Numbered from the stretch's first letter, positions 1-5,586 are shown. The stretch is 5,661 bases of DNA from an uncultured Neomegalonema sp. (GCA_937944035.1 CALDZQ010000050.1:1-5661), one strand, 5' to 3'. Numbers and translations: made by a program. The notes: generated from the sequence alone by a model not told the origin.

Positions 1-1
1 A

Positions 2-415
2 CTGGGTGGACGTGTTGAGAAATCGCACAAAGGCTGGGGCTGCGGCGTGCATCAATACACCCTCGACGCCCGCGAGCCGTGGATGGGGGAGGGCGGTGAC
101 ACCCTTGCCATCCACGCCATGCACCAGGATCAGGTCGTTGAAAAACCAGCCGATTCGCGGGTGATTGCCTCGTCTGACTTTTGCGAATTCGCGGGCCTTG
201 CCTATGGTGATACGGCCTTTTCGATCCAGCCGCACCCCGAATTCAACGCCGGTTTCGCGGGCGATCTGGTCAAGGCCCGCCGGGGAGACGTAATCGATCA
301 CGATGTAGCCGACGCTGGCCTCGCCACGCTCGGTTCCCCCGTCGATAACGATCTGGTCTCACAATGGATGATCGATTTCTTCCGCCGTGTCGCGGCAGAG
401 AAGGCGGCGGCTTGA
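2..415 (+). CDS. Class I glutamine amidotransferase, C-terminal part (5' end outside window)
   Basis: The reading frame is open from the first bases of the window, so this is the last 137 residues of a longer protein; family members of this kind are usually about 230 residues. The domain releases ammonia from glutamine with a Cys-His-Glu triad. The His and Glu are visible in IQPHPEF (visible residues 75-81: His78, Glu80), and the HQDQV stretch at 41-45 fits the same fold. The nucleophile Cys would lie upstream and cannot be checked. The protein resembles stand-alone GMP-synthase-like amidotransferases (COG0518 type) rather than GuaA itself, because it stops after the amidotransferase domain with no synthetase domain. 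The acceptor substrate is unknown. An in-frame GTG at 47 lies inside the conserved domain and is not a start. The final codons (368-415) are duplicated 220 bp downstream. Confidence 0.87.
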   Translation: MGGRVEKSHKGWGCGVHQYTLDAREPWMGEGGDTLAIHAMHQDQVVEKPADSRVIASSDFCEFAGLAYGDTAFSIQPHPEFNAGFAGDLVKARRGDVIDHDVADAGLATLGSPVDNDLVSQWMIDFFRRVAAEKAAA

Positions 416-433
416 TTTTTACCTGCTAAAATC

Positions 434-532
434 TGTCATCATCCGCGAAGGCGGATGATCCAGCCTCGCGTCTTCACAAGGTGTTTTCCCCATCAATCGA
501 GTCTGGATTCTCTGCCTTCGCAGAGAACGACA
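434..532. repeat. Inverted-hairpin repeat element, copy 1 (REP/MITE-like)
   Basis: The element begins TGTC and ends GACA. The left half folds into a 9 bp stem (438-446 with 451-459, loop GAAG). The right half folds into an 8 bp stem (508-515 with 520-527, loop CTTC). Read on the opposite strand, the right half matches the left half at 27 of 35 positions, including the GCGAAGGC core and the ATCCAG that follows each hairpin. Paired hairpins in opposite orientation are the usual layout of REP doublets and small non-autonomous elements. No transposase is present, and no convincing target-site duplication is visible. It lies between convergent genes and could act as a transcription end or RNA stabiliser, but neither strand has a strong T-run after a hairpin. 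Confidence 0.85.
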
Positions 533-572
533 TCTGTTTAGTTTTGTATAGAAGGTAGTCCGTCCACAAGCC

Positions 573-635
573 CGCCGGGGCGATGTGATGATCGATTTCT
601 TCCGCAAAGTCGCGGCAGAGAAGGCGGCGGCTTGA
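573..635 (+). pseudogene. Relic of a second amidotransferase gene end
   Basis: Codons 588-635 read MIDFFRKVAAEKAAA and a TGA stop, against MIDFFRRVAAEKAAA and TGA at the end of the intact gene. Directly upstream and in the same frame, 573-587 reads RRGDV, the same peptide found at intact-gene positions 278-292. If that match is real, the relic lost an internal 25-codon segment relative to the intact gene and kept the frame. Further upstream the similarity fades (CAAG then CCCGCCGGGG, one base shorter than the intact gene). No start codon or ribosome site precedes it, so it is not a working gene. The 588-635 match is secure; the RRGDV extension rests on about 10 identical GC-rich bases and is less certain. 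Confidence 0.75.
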
Positions 636-656
636 AGCTTAGCTGCTAAACAAATC

Positions 657-754
657 TGTCATCATCCGCGAAGGCGGATGATCCAGCCTCGCGTCTTAGA
701 GGGTGTTTTTCCGATCAATCGAGTCTGGATTCTCTGCCTTCGCAGAGAACGACA
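657..754. repeat. Inverted-hairpin repeat element, copy 2 (REP/MITE-like)
   Basis: Same architecture as the copy at 434-532: TGTC at the left end, GACA at the right end, a 9 bp stem at 661-669/674-682 with loop GAAG, and an 8 bp stem at 730-737/742-749 with loop CTTC. The hairpin halves are identical to copy 1; only the centre (698-713) differs. It ends about 30 bp from the selO stop codon, so it would be transcribed at the 3' end of selO mRNA on the minus strand, where the same hairpins form. Confidence 0.85.
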
Positions 755-785
755 TCGTCGTTTGTCGGACAGTCCTATTTTGCCC

Positions 786-2261
786 TCAAGTCCCGCAAAA
801 CGTCCGATATGGCGCGGCATCCAGCGGGGCGGGCTGTGCGTAGCTGTCATCCACATCCTGCGCGGTGAACGGGTCTGACAGCACCGCGAGCAACGCTTTG
901 AACGGCGAGAGATCATCCTGATACACCGCTGCATTCAGTGCCTCCTCAACCTTTTGATTGCGGGGGATATAGTGCGGATTGACCGCCAGCATTGCCGCCG
1001 CCCGCACCTCCGCTGTGGCGTCCTCCCGCTCCAGACGCTCCCGCCACGCGCCAAGCCACGCAGACCCCTCACCACCCACCTGCGCCTGAAACGCGGTAAC
1101 ATCCCCGCCCTGCGCCGCCGCCAGATGCCGGAAGGTCAGCGTAAAATCCCTGCCCTGCGCCTCCATCAGTGACAGCAACCCCGTGATGAGATCGAAATCC
1201 CCGTCCTCTGCCGCCGCCAACCCCAGTTTCGGGCGCATCGCCTCCAGCCATTTCGCGCCATAGAGCGCCGGAAATGCGTTCACACTGTCGGTCAAAATCT
1301 CAATCGCCTTGTCGGTATCCGCATCCACCAGCGTAATCAGCGTCTCCGCCAACCGCGCGAGGTTCCACTGCGCAATCGCGGGCTGGTTTGCATAGGCATA
1401 GCGCGCCGTCTGGTCGATCGAACTGAACACGGTATCGGCGGCGTAGCGGTCCATGAAAGCACAGGGGCCGTAATCAATCGTCTCGCCCGAAATCGTCATA
1501 TTGTCCGTGTTCATCACGCCGTGGATAAAGCCAACGCTCATCCATTTCGCAATCAGCGACGCTTGCGCCTCACTCACCGCCTCCAGCAGCGCCAGATACG
1601 GGTTTGCCGCCCGCGCCGCGTCCGGATAGTGCCGCGCAATCGCGTAGTCGGCCAGTTGCCGCACCTTGTCATTCTCACCGCGTGAGGCAAAAAACTGGAA
1701 CGTGCCCACCCGGATATGACTGGCCGCAACCCGTGTGAGTATCGCACCGGGCAGCATCGTCTCCCGCATCACAGGCTCCCCCGTGGATACCGCCGCCAGC
1801 GCCCGCGTCGTCGGAATGCCCAGCGCATACATCGCCTCGCCGATCAGGTATTCGCGCAGCACAGGGCCGACCGCCGCCTTGCCATCGCCCCCGCGAGAGA
1901 ACGGTGTGCGTCCCGATCCTTTCAGCTGAATGTCCCGCCGCCGCCCGTTCGTGTCGATCACCTCGCCCAGCATCAACGCGCGTCCATCGCCCAGTTGCGG
2001 CGAGAATCCGCCGAACTGATGCCCGGCATAAGCCTGCGCCAGCGGCGTCGCCCCTTCCGGCACAGCATTCCCCGCCAAAACCGCCAGCCCGGCCTCCGAA
2101 GCCAACGCCATCGGATCAAGCCCCAACTCCACCGCCAGTGCCTCATTAAACTGCATCAACTTCGGCGCGGGCGCTTCATCGGCCTGCCAGGGCGTATAAA
2201 ACCCCTCCAACTGCGCCGCATAGGTGTTGTCGAAGTCAAAACGCGGGGCGGCTTGGGTCAT
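786..2261 (-). CDS. selO: Protein adenylyltransferase SelO (YdiU/UPF0061 family)
   Basis: This is a 491-residue pseudokinase-fold enzyme of the SelO family, which transfers AMP from ATP to Ser/Thr/Tyr of target proteins. In E. coli its targets are linked to redox balance and protein glutathionylation. Visible family motifs are AYAGHQFGGF (77-86), QLGDGRA (89-95), IQLKGSGRTPFSR (111-123, Lys114), the conserved Glu137, HGVMNTDNM (247-255, Asn254) and IDYGPCAFMD (262-271, Asp263, the metal-binding DFG-like Asp). The C-terminus is RTFCGT, with Cys489 near the place where eukaryotic SelO carries selenocysteine. The length is normal and no lesion is seen. The ATG at 2261 is preceded at 8 bases by GAGG, which overlaps the msrA stop, so the start is well supported. 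It lies 9 bp behind msrA and is probably translated from the same mRNA. The position of the E. coli switch cysteine Cys272 is Phe here. Confidence 0.97.
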   Translation of the reverse strand: MTQAAPRFDFDNTYAAQLEGFYTPWQADEAPAPKLMQFNEALAVELGLDPMALASEAGLAVLAGNAVPEGATPLAQAYAGHQFGGFSPQLGDGRALMLGEVIDTNGRRRDIQLKGSGRTPFSRGGDGKAAVGPVLREYLIGEAMYALGIPTTRALAAVSTGEPVMRETMLPGAILTRVAASHIRVGTFQFFASRGENDKVRQLADYAIARHYPDAARAANPYLALLEAVSEAQASLIAKWMSVGFIHGVMNTDNMTISGETIDYGPCAFMDRYAADTVFSSIDQTARYAYANQPAIAQWNLARLAETLITLVDADTDKAIEILTDSVNAFPALYGAKWLEAMRPKLGLAAAEDGDFDLITGLLSLMEAQGRDFTLTFRHLAAAQGGDVTAFQAQVGGEGSAWLGAWRERLEREDATAEVRAAAMLAVNPHYIPRNQKVEEALNAAVYQDDLSPFKALLAVLSDPFTAQDVDDSYAQPAPLDAAPYRTFCGT

Positions 2262-2276
2262 GGGATTGCCTCAGGT
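2262..2276 (-). promoter_or_regulatory. selO ribosome binding site overlapping the msrA stop codon
   Basis: On the minus strand the msrA TGA (2273-2271) is part of TGAGGC, whose GAGG lies 8 bases before the selO ATG. Ribosomes finishing msrA would therefore sit on the selO entry site, which suggests translational coupling. It also supports this ATG as the selO start. Confidence 0.65.
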
Positions 2277-2780
2277 AAGCGCGGTTTCACGTTTCGGCAG
2301 TTTCCAGCCGGGACGCACGAAGTGACAGGTATAGCCGTGCGGAATGCGCTCAAGATAGTCCTGATGTTCAGGCTCCGCCTGCCAAAACGCCCCAACGGGT
2401 TCAATTTCCGTCACCACTTTACCGGGCCAAAGGCCGGATGCGTCAACATCCTTGATCGTATCCTCTGCAACCTGCTTTTGCGCCTCATCCACATAATAGA
2501 TCGCCGAGCGATACCCCAAGCCCCGATCATTGCCCTGCTTGTTCAGCGTGGTCGGGTCATGGATTTGGAAGAAAAACTCCAGCAGATCGCGATAGCTGAT
2601 GATGGCCGGATCGAAGATAATCTCGATCCCCTCCGCATGAGTGCCGTGATTGCGGTATGTCGCATTCTCCACATCACCGCCGGTATACCCGACACTCGTA
2701 TCCAGAATGCCGGGCATCTTGCGGATCAAATCCTGCATTCCCCAAAAGCATCCTCCGGCCAGTACTGCCCGTTCGCTCAT
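2271..2780 (-). CDS. msrA: Peptide-methionine (S)-S-oxide reductase MsrA
   Basis: MsrA reduces the S epimer of methionine sulfoxide, free or in proteins, using a catalytic cysteine regenerated through disulfides and thioredoxin. The signature GCFWG is at residues 10-14 with the nucleophile Cys11 very near the N-terminus. GYTGG (31-35) and the GTHAEGIEI segment (46-54) follow as expected. A single likely resolving cysteine, Cys152, sits in YTCHFVRPGW near the C-terminus; E. coli MsrA has two C-terminal cysteines, so this looks like a one-resolver type. At 169 residues it is a compact single-domain form without an MsrB fusion. The absence of a signal peptide indicates a cytoplasmic enzyme. The ATG at 2780 has GGAG 7 bases upstream. 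It is the first gene of the pair with selO, and the terminator at 2873-2903 isolates it from the upstream mla genes. Confidence 0.97.
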   Translation of the reverse strand: MSERAVLAGGCFWGMQDLIRKMPGILDTSVGYTGGDVENATYRNHGTHAEGIEIIFDPAIISYRDLLEFFFQIHDPTTLNKQGNDRGLGYRSAIYYVDEAQKQVAEDTIKDVDASGLWPGKVVTEIEPVGAFWQAEPEHQDYLERIPHGYTCHFVRPGWKLPKRETALT

Positions 2781-2812
2781 ATCCTTGCTCCCGTGATTGT
2801 CGTGTTGAGATA

Positions 2813-2841
2813 CAGATAGCGCGCACGCCTCCCGTTTTCGA
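2813..2841 (-). promoter_or_regulatory. Possible msrA-selO promoter
   Basis: The strong terminator upstream implies that msrA needs its own promoter within 2781-2872. The best pair I can find on the minus strand is TCGAAA (2841-2836) and TATCTG (2818-2813), separated by 17 bp. Both are only partial matches to the sigma-70 consensus, so this is a weak guess. Confidence 0.25.
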
Positions 2842-2872
2842 GCCGCAATCCTGCTCGTTCCCTCCGGGCATG

Positions 2873-2903
2873 AAAAAAGGGTCCGGAAATCACCCCGGAC
2901 CCT
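2873..2903 (-). terminator. Rho-independent terminator of the mlaA-mlaC unit
   Basis: A perfect 9 bp GC-rich stem AGGGTCCGG/CCGGACCCT (2903-2895 with 2886-2878 on the minus strand) has an 8-base loop and is followed on that strand by six consecutive T residues (2878-2873). It starts about 20 bp after the mlaC stop codon, so it should end the mlaA-mlaC transcript and separate it from msrA-selO. The plus strand has no T-run after the stem, so it is one-directional. Confidence 0.95.
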
Positions 2904-2924
2904 CCTGATGTCTGTGCCAACCCC

Positions 2925-3530
2925 TTACGAGCGGGCGCGCGATTCCAGATCAGCGATAAAACGGTCCAAATCGCCGCCCATGCCATCAATCATCGAGGTG
3001 AATTCTGACCGCTGAGACGTGTTCATCGACACGCCTTCGACCACCAGATCAGCAACAAGCGGACGCCCGGACCGGTCACTGATAAGCCAGCCGACAACCA
3101 GCGGCGGCTCGGACCCGCGCTTGATCTCCGTATCGACCAGATACCCGCTTTTCCCGCCATCACGCGTGCGCACGATCCCCATCGTCTCGCCCTGATATTC
3201 ATCAAAACGCTTCACATAGGTGTGCGTGACGAAATTCTTGAACGCTTCAATGTAGCGGGTTTTCTGCGCCTCTGACATGCCGCGACCATAGCGGCCGAGG
3301 GCAAAGCCCGCGATCTGACGCATATCCGCGTTTTCGTCCATAATCTGGCGGAATTGCGCCTGTTTACTCTCCGCAGAACCGGGCGAACGCACCAGTGCGA
3401 GAATCTGATCCTGAACGCTTTTGACAAGCGCAACCGCCGCATCCTCGCTGGCTTTCGCGGGGAAAGCCGTGAGCGTTACGGCTCCCAAAAAGGCGGTTGC
3501 GGCGGTCAAAAACTGGCGACGTTCAATCAT
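2925..3530 (-). CDS. mlaC: Periplasmic phospholipid-binding protein MlaC (Ttg2D family)
   Basis: MlaC-type proteins carry phospholipids across the periplasm between the outer-membrane MlaA complex and the inner-membrane MlaFEDB ABC complex. The 201-residue length, the segment around ADMRQIAGFALGRYG (residues 69-83), the EAFKNFVTHTYVKRF stretch and the LVVGWLI strand all fit the family. The N-terminus is MIERRQFLTAATAFLGA with paired Arg4-Arg5, a hydrophobic stretch and a probable cleavage site AKA|S after residue 27. This resembles a twin-arginine (Tat) signal more than a plain Sec signal. The ATG at 3530 has AGGAG 6 bases upstream. It follows mlaA on the same strand after 67 bp and is closed by the strong terminator at 2873-2903. 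An older annotation would be 'toluene tolerance / ABC transporter auxiliary component'. Confidence 0.93.
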   Translation of the reverse strand: MIERRQFLTAATAFLGAVTLTAFPAKASEDAAVALVKSVQDQILALVRSPGSAESKQAQFRQIMDENADMRQIAGFALGRYGRGMSEAQKTRYIEAFKNFVTHTYVKRFDEYQGETMGIVRTRDGGKSGYLVDTEIKRGSEPPLVVGWLISDRSGRPLVADLVVEGVSMNTSQRSEFTSMIDGMGGDLDRFIADLESRARS

Positions 3531-3597
3531 ACTTTTCTCCTGCCATGCACATCACTGCACGGTCTTCTTGATAACAACAGCCCCTCACAGAAATCCT

Positions 3598-4353
3598 TTA
3601 GAACGTATCGTTCTCATAGATGTCCGGTAGCGCGTCACCGCGAATATCTCCGTTGAGTATGGCGTTCTTGCGGCGCTGAAGGTACAAATCGCGGACCGTC
3701 ACATAACTGTCAGGGCTTTCATAAAGCGCTTGATCGATCAGGCTGCCAAAGCGGAACCGCGTATCAACAATGCTCGCAACCCTGCTTCCCGCACCGATAT
3801 AAGTCACCGCATTGCCGCTGAAATAGCTGAGCGGGTTCAGCACGTAATCGCCTGCCATGCCGACGATACTGCGCGCGGAGCCGGGGCCGAGGAGCGGAAG
3901 CTCGTAATACGGCCCGGATTCCGCTCCCCATACGGCGAGGGTCTGGCCGAAATCCTCGTCATGTTCGGGAATGCGCATTTCCGTGGCGGGGTCCAACGCA
4001 CCCAGCCCGCCGATTGTCGCGTTCACCACCATCCGCGCGGCGGTATCGCCCGCCCGTTCGAGATTGCCTTGCAGCAACGCGTTCGTGAACGTGCCGGGCA
4101 GTGACAGAAAGCGAACTTCATTATTGATGATGTGCTTCACGGTGGCGGGTACGACCAGATCATACCCTTTCGAGAGGGGCCGCAGAATGGCGGTATCCAC
4201 CCCTTTGTTGAAACTGTGAATCACACGGTTTGTCTTCATTGCAGGGTCGTAGCCGTTCTCAACAGTCGATGAGGTGCTGCAACCTGAAATGCCTACAAAC
4301 GCTGCGATCAGCAGGGCGGAATGTGTGCGTGAACGCGATTTAAACGATACCAT
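3598..4353 (-). CDS. mlaA: Outer-membrane lipoprotein MlaA (VacJ family)
   Basis: MlaA sits in the outer membrane and removes misplaced phospholipids from the outer leaflet, passing them to MlaC and keeping lipid asymmetry. This 251-residue protein has a lipoprotein signal: basic N-terminus, hydrophobic core ALLIAAFVG, and lipobox ISGC with the lipidated Cys25. It has the family's early segment YDPAMKTNRVIHSFN (35-49), the core block EDFGQTLAVWG plus ESGPYYELPLLGPGS (133-159), and the later DYVLNPLSYF. The ATG at 4353 is the only sensible start: no in-frame start lies between it and the upstream stop, and the signal sequence begins right after it. Its ribosome site is poor (only GGA about 9 bases away). 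It is the promoter-proximal gene of the pair with mlaC; the inner-membrane MlaFEDB genes are not in the window. Confidence 0.95.
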   Translation of the reverse strand: MVSFKSRSRTHSALLIAAFVGISGCSTSSTVENGYDPAMKTNRVIHSFNKGVDTAILRPLSKGYDLVVPATVKHIINNEVRFLSLPGTFTNALLQGNLERAGDTAARMVVNATIGGLGALDPATEMRIPEHDEDFGQTLAVWGAESGPYYELPLLGPGSARSIVGMAGDYVLNPLSYFSGNAVTYIGAGSRVASIVDTRFRFGSLIDQALYESPDSYVTVRDLYLQRRKNAILNGDIRGDALPDIYENDTF

Positions 4354-4394
4354 GATGCTTAATCCAAACTTCGGTTAGACTTAAGAGTAGGTCA

Positions 4395-4410
4395 TTGTTG
4401 CAATAAACAA
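4395..4410. promoter_or_regulatory. Dyad TTGTT-N6-AACAA, candidate operator
   Basis: Perfect 5 bp inverted arms (4395-4399 and 4406-4410) separated by six bases lie in the divergent region between mlaA and the ArsR-methyltransferase gene. The dyad overlaps the proposed -10 region of the mlaA promoter. ArsR-type regulators often bind short dyads in front of their own gene, but the link to this regulator is inference. Confidence 0.35.
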
Positions 4411-4427
4411 AGCCTGTTCTGCGTCAA
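4400..4427 (-). promoter_or_regulatory. Probable mlaA-mlaC promoter
   Basis: On the minus strand TTGACG (4427-4422), a five-of-six match to the sigma-70 -35 box, is followed after 16 bp by TATTGC (4405-4400), a weak -10. Transcription would begin roughly 40 bases before the mlaA ATG. The strong -35 with a loose -10 is common in alphaproteobacteria. No equally good plus-strand promoter was found for the divergent gene. Confidence 0.4.
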
Positions 4428-4443
4428 ATAAAACGCGATAACA
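4415..4443. promoter_or_regulatory. Nested imperfect dyad, candidate operator
   Basis: Inner arms GCGT (4421-4424) and ACGC (4433-4436) are enclosed by outer arms TGTT (4415-4418) and AACA (4440-4443), with the two symmetry centres only half a base apart. It covers the proposed mlaA -35 box. The size and position suit a transcription-factor site controlling one or both divergent genes. The arms are short, so chance is possible. Confidence 0.35.
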
Positions 4444-4502
4444 AAAAGTTGCCGCGCTGCCATCCCTTGCGCCTGTTTCAGCGAGACGGCATACGGATAC
4501 CT

Positions 4503-5492
4503 ATGAATAGTAAACTAAATGCGGACGCCGTAGATATGAAGGTGGCGCTTGAGGCGTTGAAGGGTACGGCCGAGGTGACTCGGTTGCGCATTCTTTTTGT
4601 GCTGCGCTATGGCGAATTGACCGTCAGCGAACTGACGCAGGTGCTGGGTCAAAGCCAGCCGCGCATTTCGCGTCATTTGAAATTGCTCGTCGATTCCGGC
4701 CTGATCGAACGTCGCCGCGAAGGAAGCTGGGCGTTTTTCCGGCTCAGGCAGAACGGTTTTCCGGCACAGCTTGTTCAATTCACCCTTGGCGGGCTGTCAG
4801 AAACCGATCCCGGCCTTGTGCGCGATGTTCAGCGTCTGGAGCGCGTGCGCGAGCGCCGTGCCGATTTGGCGGCGGCATATTTCCGCGAGAATGCCTCCGA
4901 ATGGGACCGCCTGCGCGCCCTTCACGCCTCAGAGGAGGCCGTTGAGTCCGCCGCGCGTGACTTGTTGAAGCCCGTAAAAGGAAAACGCTTTTCAAACCTG
5001 CTTGATCTGGGCACGGGCACGGGGCGTATGCTTGAAGTCTTTGCCGGACGCTACGAGACGGCCATCGGCTTTGACATCAACCAGGATATGCTGACCTTCG
5101 CCCGTTCACGTTTGGATACGTTACAGCTTGAGGGCGCGGAGTTGAGGCAGGGCGATATTCTCGCGCTGCCCACCGAGTTTGACGGCGTCGCCGATGCCGC
5201 CATCGTGCATCAGGTATTGCACTTCCTTGTTGATCCGAGTCTGGCGCTGGCCGAGGCGGTTCGTGTCATGCGGGTCGGCGGACGCCTGCTGGTGGTCGAT
5301 TTCGCCCCGCATGAGGTCGAATTCCTGCGCGAGCAACACGCGCACCGGCGGCTCGGCTTTGCCCGTAAAGACATGGAGCGGATGGCCGAAAATGCGGGCT
5401 TGCGGGCTGAAAACTACATCGAAATCGCCGCACCTGCCGATAAAGGCGAACAAGGTCTGACGGTCTCGCTGTGGTTGTTTGAAAAAGTTTAG
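4503..5492 (+). CDS. ArsR-type transcriptional regulator fused to a SAM-dependent methyltransferase
   Basis: The 329-residue protein has two domains. Residues about 10-95 form an ArsR-like winged helix, with recognition-helix region SQPRISRHLKLL (51-62) and wing REGSWAFFRL (72-81). Residues about 160-265 form a class I methyltransferase, with SAM motif LLDLGTGTGR (166-175), acidic FDIN (190-193), GDILALP (217-223) and VGGRLLVVDF (258-267). The ArsR metal motif ELCVC is ELTVS here and the protein has no cysteine, so it is not a classical metal sensor. Comparative work has linked ArsR regulators (SahR/SamR type) to methionine/SAM-cycle genes in Proteobacteria; SAM or S-adenosylhomocysteine is a plausible ligand, by inference. 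ATG 4503 fits the start of the helix domain; a longer TTG start at 4449 was not preferred. The ribosome site is weak (CGGA). It is divergent from mlaA. Confidence 0.9.
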   Translation: MNSKLNADAVDMKVALEALKGTAEVTRLRILFVLRYGELTVSELTQVLGQSQPRISRHLKLLVDSGLIERRREGSWAFFRLRQNGFPAQLVQFTLGGLSETDPGLVRDVQRLERVRERRADLAAAYFRENASEWDRLRALHASEEAVESAARDLLKPVKGKRFSNLLDLGTGTGRMLEVFAGRYETAIGFDINQDMLTFARSRLDTLQLEGAELRQGDILALPTEFDGVADAAIVHQVLHFLVDPSLALAEAVRVMRVGGRLLVVDFAPHEVEFLREQHAHRRLGFARKDMERMAENAGLRAENYIEIAAPADKGEQGLTVSLWLFEKV

Positions 5493-5496
5493 CAAT

Positions 5497-5532
5497 ACCC
5501 TGATTGCCGGATCGTGATGCCCGCAATAGGGT
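5497..5532 (+). terminator. Imperfect hairpin after the regulator gene
   Basis: ACCCTGATTGC (5497-5507) pairs with GCAATAGGGT (5523-5532) except for one bulged base, with a loop of about 15 bases. It starts four bases after the stop codon. There is no T-run behind it, so it may be a weak or factor-dependent terminator, an RNA-stability hairpin, or a binding site in front of the next gene. Confidence 0.35.
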
Positions 5533-5586
5533 GCGTGTCTCCGGTGGTGCAAAGGGCATCGCCAGCACTTTCTTACAGGAGTGACC

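Larger units (their letters stand above)
367..756. repeat. Tandem duplication of gene tail plus hairpin element (units 367-534 and 587-756)
   Basis: Two direct copies lie 220 bp apart at the left edge. Each begins with the last 49 bp of the amidotransferase gene (367-415 and 587-635, differing only where CGT became AAA). A short variable stretch follows, then a ~100 bp inverted-hairpin element. The 41 bp starting at 434 and 657 are identical, and so are the 43 bp starting at 492 and 714. About 16 bp between these blocks differ. The spacer 535-586 and the tail 757-785 show no gene; 757-785 is the short gap before the convergent selO stop. Apart from these repeats and the relic, I see nothing in the 370 bp between the two genes. 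Confidence 0.93.

Noticed and set aside
47..49. GTG as a start for the amidotransferase
   Set aside because: The same frame stays open upstream to the window edge and encodes the family's GGRVEKSHKGWG segment, so the true start is outside.
434..754. CRISPR-like array
   Set aside because: There are only two repeats of about 100 bp, each an internal double hairpin, with a gene-tail duplication between them and no cas genes.
657..785. Classical intrinsic terminator shared by the convergent amidotransferase and selO genes
   Set aside because: The hairpins are good, but none is followed closely by a T-run on either strand; a termination role remains possible but is not shown.
419..934. Two minus-strand open frames (419-607 and 662-934) sharing the peptide RRQRIQTRL
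   Set aside because: The shared peptide comes from the duplicated hairpin element, not from homologous genes; the second frame also runs into the selO coding region in another frame.
1716..2819. A 367-codon open frame on the plus strand opposite selO and msrA
   Set aside because: It is antisense to two clear genes, rich in Arg, Pro and His, has no recognisable domain or ribosome site, and is explained by GC-rich codon use on the other strand.
3730..4104. Plus-strand open frame opposite mlaA
   Set aside because: It is antisense to a well-supported lipoprotein gene, with no recognisable domain and low-complexity composition.
4449..4502. TTG start giving 18 extra residues on the ArsR-methyltransferase protein
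   Set aside because: No good ribosome site precedes it, TTG is rare as a start, and the extension does not look like part of the winged-helix domain; ATG 4503 is preferred, though its own ribosome site is weak.
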